Positions 61,032 to 64,000 of a stretch of DNA of 64,000 nt are shown here, one piece after another (the first letter of the stretch is position 1; each line of letters starts with the position of its first letter). A program made the translations under genes and the position numbers. Source of the DNA: Mesorhizobium sp. B4-1-3. GTDB taxonomy: Bacteria > Pseudomonadota > Alphaproteobacteria > Rhizobiales > Rhizobiaceae. The notes beneath the pieces were generated by a model that had not been told where the DNA came from, did not search any database, and saw only the letters and a list, made by a program, of their open reading frames with translations. The stretch covers positions 1-64,000 of the forward strand of contig NZ_VFTG01000001.1 in assembly GCF_006439355.1 (NCBI RefSeq). The letters run 5' to 3'.

Positions 61032-61649
61032 ATGAAGGACGCAGGCGACAAGATCACTCCGATAGAGCCGTCGCGGAAGCTCTCGGATGCCATACGCGAC
61101 GTCAAGAACGCGTTCGCCGACCGCGATGACGTGGTCGTCGACATGCGCGAGGCGCACCGCATGCGGCTCGATCTCTTGGCAACCGAGCTTGCGCCGGTCT
61201 TTGCCGATGTCCCGGCCGACATCGACAGCTTCGACTTTGCCGTCTCGTCGGGCCTGCAGCCGAGGCTATGGATCGACGCGGTGAGCCATGTCGCCATGGG
61301 ACGCGACCGCCGCACCTACCGCTTCCTCAAGGATACGCGCGTCGGCCGTGTCGTGCTGGCAGAGACGACCGAGATGAAAGCCGTCGCCGATTCGGTGACG
61401 CGCTACGTGGCCGAACGGGTCGTCGAGCGGCAGCGCATGATGGAGGGCGGCATGGAAAGCGCCGTTCCCGGCCTGCATCGTCCCGTGGTACGGGAAGCGG
61501 AGCCGCCCATCCGATCCGAAAGCCGCCTCAATGGCTGGACGACCTTCTTCGCCGGCCTCGGCCTGATAGCCGCCGGTGCCCTTGTCGGTCTGGCGCTCTC
61601 GCTGGCGATGTTCTGGGATCGCATCGCGCACATGAGGATCAGCTTCTGA
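61032..61649 (+). CDS. Uncharacterised protein with C-terminal membrane anchor
   Basis: A 205-residue protein. The soluble N-terminal part (1-165) is charged and has no recognised motif (SDAIRDVKNAFADRDDVVVD; LWIDAVSHVAMGRDRRTYRF). One hydrophobic segment near 172-194 (TFFAGLGLIAAGALVGLALS) anchors it with a short tail outside. Its last 11 bases overlap the 3' end of the convergent phosphoesterase gene. Function unknown. Confidence 0.8.
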   Translation: MKDAGDKITPIEPSRKLSDAIRDVKNAFADRDDVVVDMREAHRMRLDLLATELAPVFADVPADIDSFDFAVSSGLQPRLWIDAVSHVAMGRDRRTYRFLKDTRVGRVVLAETTEMKAVADSVTRYVAERVVERQRMMEGGMESAVPGLHRPVVREAEPPIRSESRLNGWTTFFAGLGLIAAGALVGLALSLAMFWDRIAHMRISF

Positions 61650-62565
61650 CGAGTTCGCGGTCCTTTATGTCGAGATCCGTCGTTTGCAAATCCGAAGGCG
61701 GCAGCGCCGGCCCGGTCAGGCCGCGCCGCGTCAACCGCACGCGCCAGGCGCCCTTTTCGCCATCGATCTCGAACAGATTGTACTGAGCGGCCGGATGCTT
61801 GCCGCCCGGCGCCTGGCCCGCGGCGGCAACCCCGACCACGGGCACTTTGGCGCCGCGCGCGCCGATGCTGAACAAGGACGGCAGGTGCGAATGGCCGTGC
61901 AGGACGAGCTCCGCGCCATGCCGGCGAATGACCTTGTGAAAACGAGCGATGCCGAACAGCCGCTTATGTTGCTGGACGGCGCCGCGCACCGGCGGATGGT
62001 GGATCATGATGGCGCGGAACAGCCCTTGTTTAGCCGCGTCGTCGAGAACCTTGCCGAGCCGCTCGGCCTGTCCTTCCATGAAGAAACCGTTGGCCATGAA
62101 AGGCGCCGTGGCGCGCGCTGTGGTGACGCCGATCAGCGCAACTTTGCCGCGCACGCGCAGATACGGAAAGGAATTGCGGTCGACCGGACTGTTGACGCCG
62201 TCGCCCGTCATCCAGGGAGCCCACGCCCGGCAGACCTTGTCGAAGGCGCCCGGCACATAAGCGTCGTGATTGCCTGGCACCACGGAAACGTCGTGCGGCG
62301 ATCCAAGCGTCTCCAGCCAGTGCTTCGCCATCTCGATCTCACCGTCGAGCGCCAGGTTGACGAGATCTCCGGTGACGGCGAGATGGTCCGGCGCGTTCGC
62401 CTTGATGTCGGCGACGATGGTGTCGATGACGGCGTCATGCATATGGCGGCGTCGGTTGCGCTGCCAGTTGACATAGCCCAGCACCCGCTTGGACGCGAGA
62501 TCGCGATAGGTTACATCGGGTAGCGGTCCCAGATGAGCGTCGGAAATATGCGCGAGCCTGAACAT
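61639..62565 (-). CDS. Metallophosphoesterase (calcineurin-like)
   Basis: A 308-residue di-metal phosphoesterase. All blocks are present in order: SDAHLG at 8-13, TGDLVN near 65, PGNHDAYV near 97, and HGHSHLPS near 217. Substrates of this class range from cyclic nucleotides to phosphorylated lipids such as UDP-diacylglucosamine; this one is not assignable. It is leftward and converges with the small membrane protein gene. A family 2 repeat separates it from the NUDIX gene on its 5' side. Confidence 0.93.
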   Translation of the reverse strand: MFRLAHISDAHLGPLPDVTYRDLASKRVLGYVNWQRNRRRHMHDAVIDTIVADIKANAPDHLAVTGDLVNLALDGEIEMAKHWLETLGSPHDVSVVPGNHDAYVPGAFDKVCRAWAPWMTGDGVNSPVDRNSFPYLRVRGKVALIGVTTARATAPFMANGFFMEGQAERLGKVLDDAAKQGLFRAIMIHHPPVRGAVQQHKRLFGIARFHKVIRRHGAELVLHGHSHLPSLFSIGARGAKVPVVGVAAAGQAPGGKHPAAQYNLFEIDGEKGAWRVRLTRRGLTGPALPPSDLQTTDLDIKDRELVRS

Positions 62566-62621
62566 GATCCCTTCTTAAGCGACGCCGGCGAGGCTTTCCA
62601 CTCACCCTTTGCTGTTCGCCC

Positions 62622-62725
62622 AAGCAGGTTCCGCAAAAGTGTCCCACGGCTTTGCAGCCAGAATCTGCGAAAAATAATGAAGGCCAAGCAGATGTTCGTG
62701 GGGCAACCCGCGAATATCTGCTTGG
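62622..62725. repeat. Dispersed double-hairpin repeat, family 2, copy b
   Basis: Starts AAGCAGGTTCCGCAAAAGTG and ends ATATCTGCTTGG, matching 26787-26890. The second stem pairs CCAAGCAGATGTTCGTGG with a reverse-complement arm. It lies in the divergent gap and ends ten bases before the NUDIX start codon, so it forms the 5' leader of that gene. Confidence 0.88.
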
Positions 62726-62735
62726 GGATCGTCGC

Positions 62736-63239
62736 ATGAACGACCGAGCCGATCCGGAAGAGGCGTTCCGCCAGACCGGCTGGCCGGGACTGCGGGCAAG
62801 GCTGTTCCATTTTTACTTCCTGCTGCGCCGCCCCATGACACTCGGCGTGCGCGGACTGGTTTACGATCGCGCCTCCAATTCCGTCTTCCTGATCCGCCAC
62901 ACCTATGTTCCAGGCTGGCAGTTGCCGGGCGGCGGCGTCGAGATCGGCGAGACGCTCGAGGAAGCACTGGCGCGCGAGCTGGCGGAGGAAGGCAACATCG
63001 CCCTGACGGCTCCGCCGGTACTGAAGTCGATGCATTTCAACCGCCGCTCCAGCAAGCGCGACCATGTCGGCCTTTATCTGATCGAAGCCTTCAGCCAGAC
63101 CGCGCCGAAACGGCCGGACCATGAGATCGCCGAAGCGGGCTTCTTCCCGATCGACAGCTTGCCCGGGGGCACGACGCCGGCGACTCTCCGGCGGATTGGA
63201 GAGATTTTCGGCGGCGTACGTATCTCGGCTTACTGGTGA
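62736..63239 (+). CDS. NUDIX hydrolase
   Basis: A 167-residue hydrolase with a full NUDIX box, GGGVEIGETLEEALARELAE followed by EG. N-terminal YFLLRRPMTLGVRGLVYDRA precedes it. It would cleave a nucleoside diphosphate linked to another moiety. ATG 62736 lies just past the family 2 repeat; an upstream extension would be repeat-encoded. Its stop abuts the stop of the convergent glutathionyl-hydroquinone reductase-like gene. Confidence 0.92.
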   Translation: MNDRADPEEAFRQTGWPGLRARLFHFYFLLRRPMTLGVRGLVYDRASNSVFLIRHTYVPGWQLPGGGVEIGETLEEALARELAEEGNIALTAPPVLKSMHFNRRSSKRDHVGLYLIEAFSQTAPKRPDHEIAEAGFFPIDSLPGGTTPATLRRIGEIFGGVRISAYW

Positions 63240-64000
63240 TCACGCCGCCTTCCTGAACCTGTTCCGGTCATGCGGCGCGGCATAGTCGAGCTCCGGCCCC
63301 GCCGGAACGATCCCCGTCGGGTTGATCGATCTGTGGCTGCCGTAATAATGCGCCTTGATGTGATGCAGGTTGACCGTGCCCGAAACGCCGGGCACCTGGT
63401 AGAGATCACGCAGATAGTTCGACAGGTTCGGATAGTCGGCGATGCGGCGCAGATTGCATTTGAAGTGGCCGACATAGACCGGATCGAAGCGCACCAGCGT
63501 CGTGAACAGCCGCCAGTCCGCCTCGGTGATGCACTCGCCGGCCAGATAGCGTCGCTTCGAAAGCCGCTCTTCGATCGCATCGAGCGCCGCGAACAACTCG
63601 CCGAACGCTTCCTCATAGGCTTTCTGCGTGGTGGCGAAGCCGGCCCGGTAGACGCCGTTGTTGATCGCCGGATAGACCAGCGCGTTGATCTTGTCGATCT
63701 CCGCGCGCAGCGCCGCCGGATAGAAGTCGAGACCCGCGTCGCTCCATTCGTCGAAGGCCGAATTGAACATGCGGATGATCTCGGAGGACTCGTTGTTGAC
63801 GATCGTCCTTTCCTGTTTGTCCCACAGAACCGGCACCGTTACACGGCCTGAATAGGCCGGGTCGGCCTTGGCATAGATCTGGTGCAGGAAATCGAGGCCG
63901 TAGAGCGTATCGCCAGTGGCGCCGTCCTCGGTTTTGAAGGTCCAGCCGTTTTCACCCATGAAATGGTGCACCACGGAGACGGAGATGATGCCCTCCAGCT
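63240..64000 (-). CDS. Glutathione S-transferase family, glutathionyl-hydroquinone reductase-like (5' end outside window)
   Basis: The visible 253 residues match the Omega-like ECM4/YqjG group, which removes glutathione from glutathionyl-(hydro)quinones. The frame is open to the window edge (LEGIISVSVVHHFMGENGWT). Core features are VPVLWDKQERTIVNNESSEI near the GSH site, FNSAFDEWSDAGLDFYPAAL, and the C-terminal helical domain with DWRLFTTLVRFDPVYVGHFK. The N-terminal part, including the catalytic Cys, is cut off. It converges with the NUDIX gene. Confidence 0.92.
   Translation of the reverse strand, partial: LEGIISVSVVHHFMGENGWTFKTEDGATGDTLYGLDFLHQIYAKADPAYSGRVTVPVLWDKQERTIVNNESSEIIRMFNSAFDEWSDAGLDFYPAALRAEIDKINALVYPAINNGVYRAGFATTQKAYEEAFGELFAALDAIEERLSKRRYLAGECITEADWRLFTTLVRFDPVYVGHFKCNLRRIADYPNLSNYLRDLYQVPGVSGTVNLHHIKAHYYGSHRSINPTGIVPAGPELDYAAPHDRNRFRKAA

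Noticed and set aside
9968..62725. The repeated hairpins as a CRISPR array or as tRNA genes
   Set aside because: Copies are isolated and far apart, not regularly spaced with unique spacers. None has a cloverleaf or CCA-ready end.

Overview
The window looks like chromosomal DNA from an alphaproteobacterium of the order Rhizobiales, most likely Mesorhizobium or a close relative. Four things point there: high GC with strong third-position bias; a fused TrpE-TrpG anthranilate synthase preceded by a rhizobial-type Trp leader peptide; a choline ABC transporter of the ChoXWV type; and several families of dispersed palindromic intergenic repeats of the kind that litter rhizobial genomes. I see no rRNA, tRNA, CRISPR array, prophage or replication origin.

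Layout. 1-412: right end of an IS5-type element against a dispersed repeat. 421-2977: leftward block for a CCA-adding enzyme, a CoA-type NUDIX hydrolase and a DUF1285 protein, divergent from a rightward MoxR / DUF58 / DUF4159 / large membrane protein operon (3132-9960). 10132-11613: clpS and small membrane or secreted proteins. 11851-13973: OmpR-type two-component system. 14068-19521: a YciI-like protein, a PLP decarboxylase, a cysteine synthase and a divergent SARP-like regulator. 19558-19704: a MITE abutting a persulfide-dioxygenase/rhodanese-like gene. 20847-23932: choVWX. 24183-25318: thymidine kinase and cytochrome c.

25700-32988 is the least understood and most interesting block. It holds a coiled-coil protein, an unrecognised protein, a AAA+ ATPase, another unrecognised protein and a membrane-anchored DUF2333 protein, all in one direction. 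A DUF559 nuclease gene carried between 54-bp inverted palindromic repeats sits inside it. 33304-42335 holds fhs, a decayed membrane gene, a cysteine hydrolase with a divergent GlxA-type regulator, an acetyltransferase, a DUF4126 protein, a flavoprotein disulfide reductase, an MFS pump and an M14-like deacylase.

42404-45713: trpL leader, attenuator, trpE(G) and a CDF cation exporter. 45837-53227: a duplicated Cys-rich exported protein, a DsrE protein, two SDR enzymes, a monooxygenase-fold protein, an AbrB-type membrane protein and a LysR/MFS divergent pair. 53349-57777: an ATP-grasp / esterase (frameshifted) / SnoaL-like cassette, then leuA behind a Leu-rich leader. 57972-64000: a membrane TPR protein with a putative DNA-binding N-terminus, an alpha/beta hydrolase, a small membrane protein, a metallophosphoesterase, a NUDIX hydrolase and a partial glutathionyl-hydroquinone reductase-like gene.

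Two themes recur. Amino-acid genes (trp, probably leu) carry leader-peptide attenuators that automatic annotation tends to miss. Dispersed palindromic repeats sit exactly on gene boundaries, supplying stop codons for four genes and the ribosome binding site of one.
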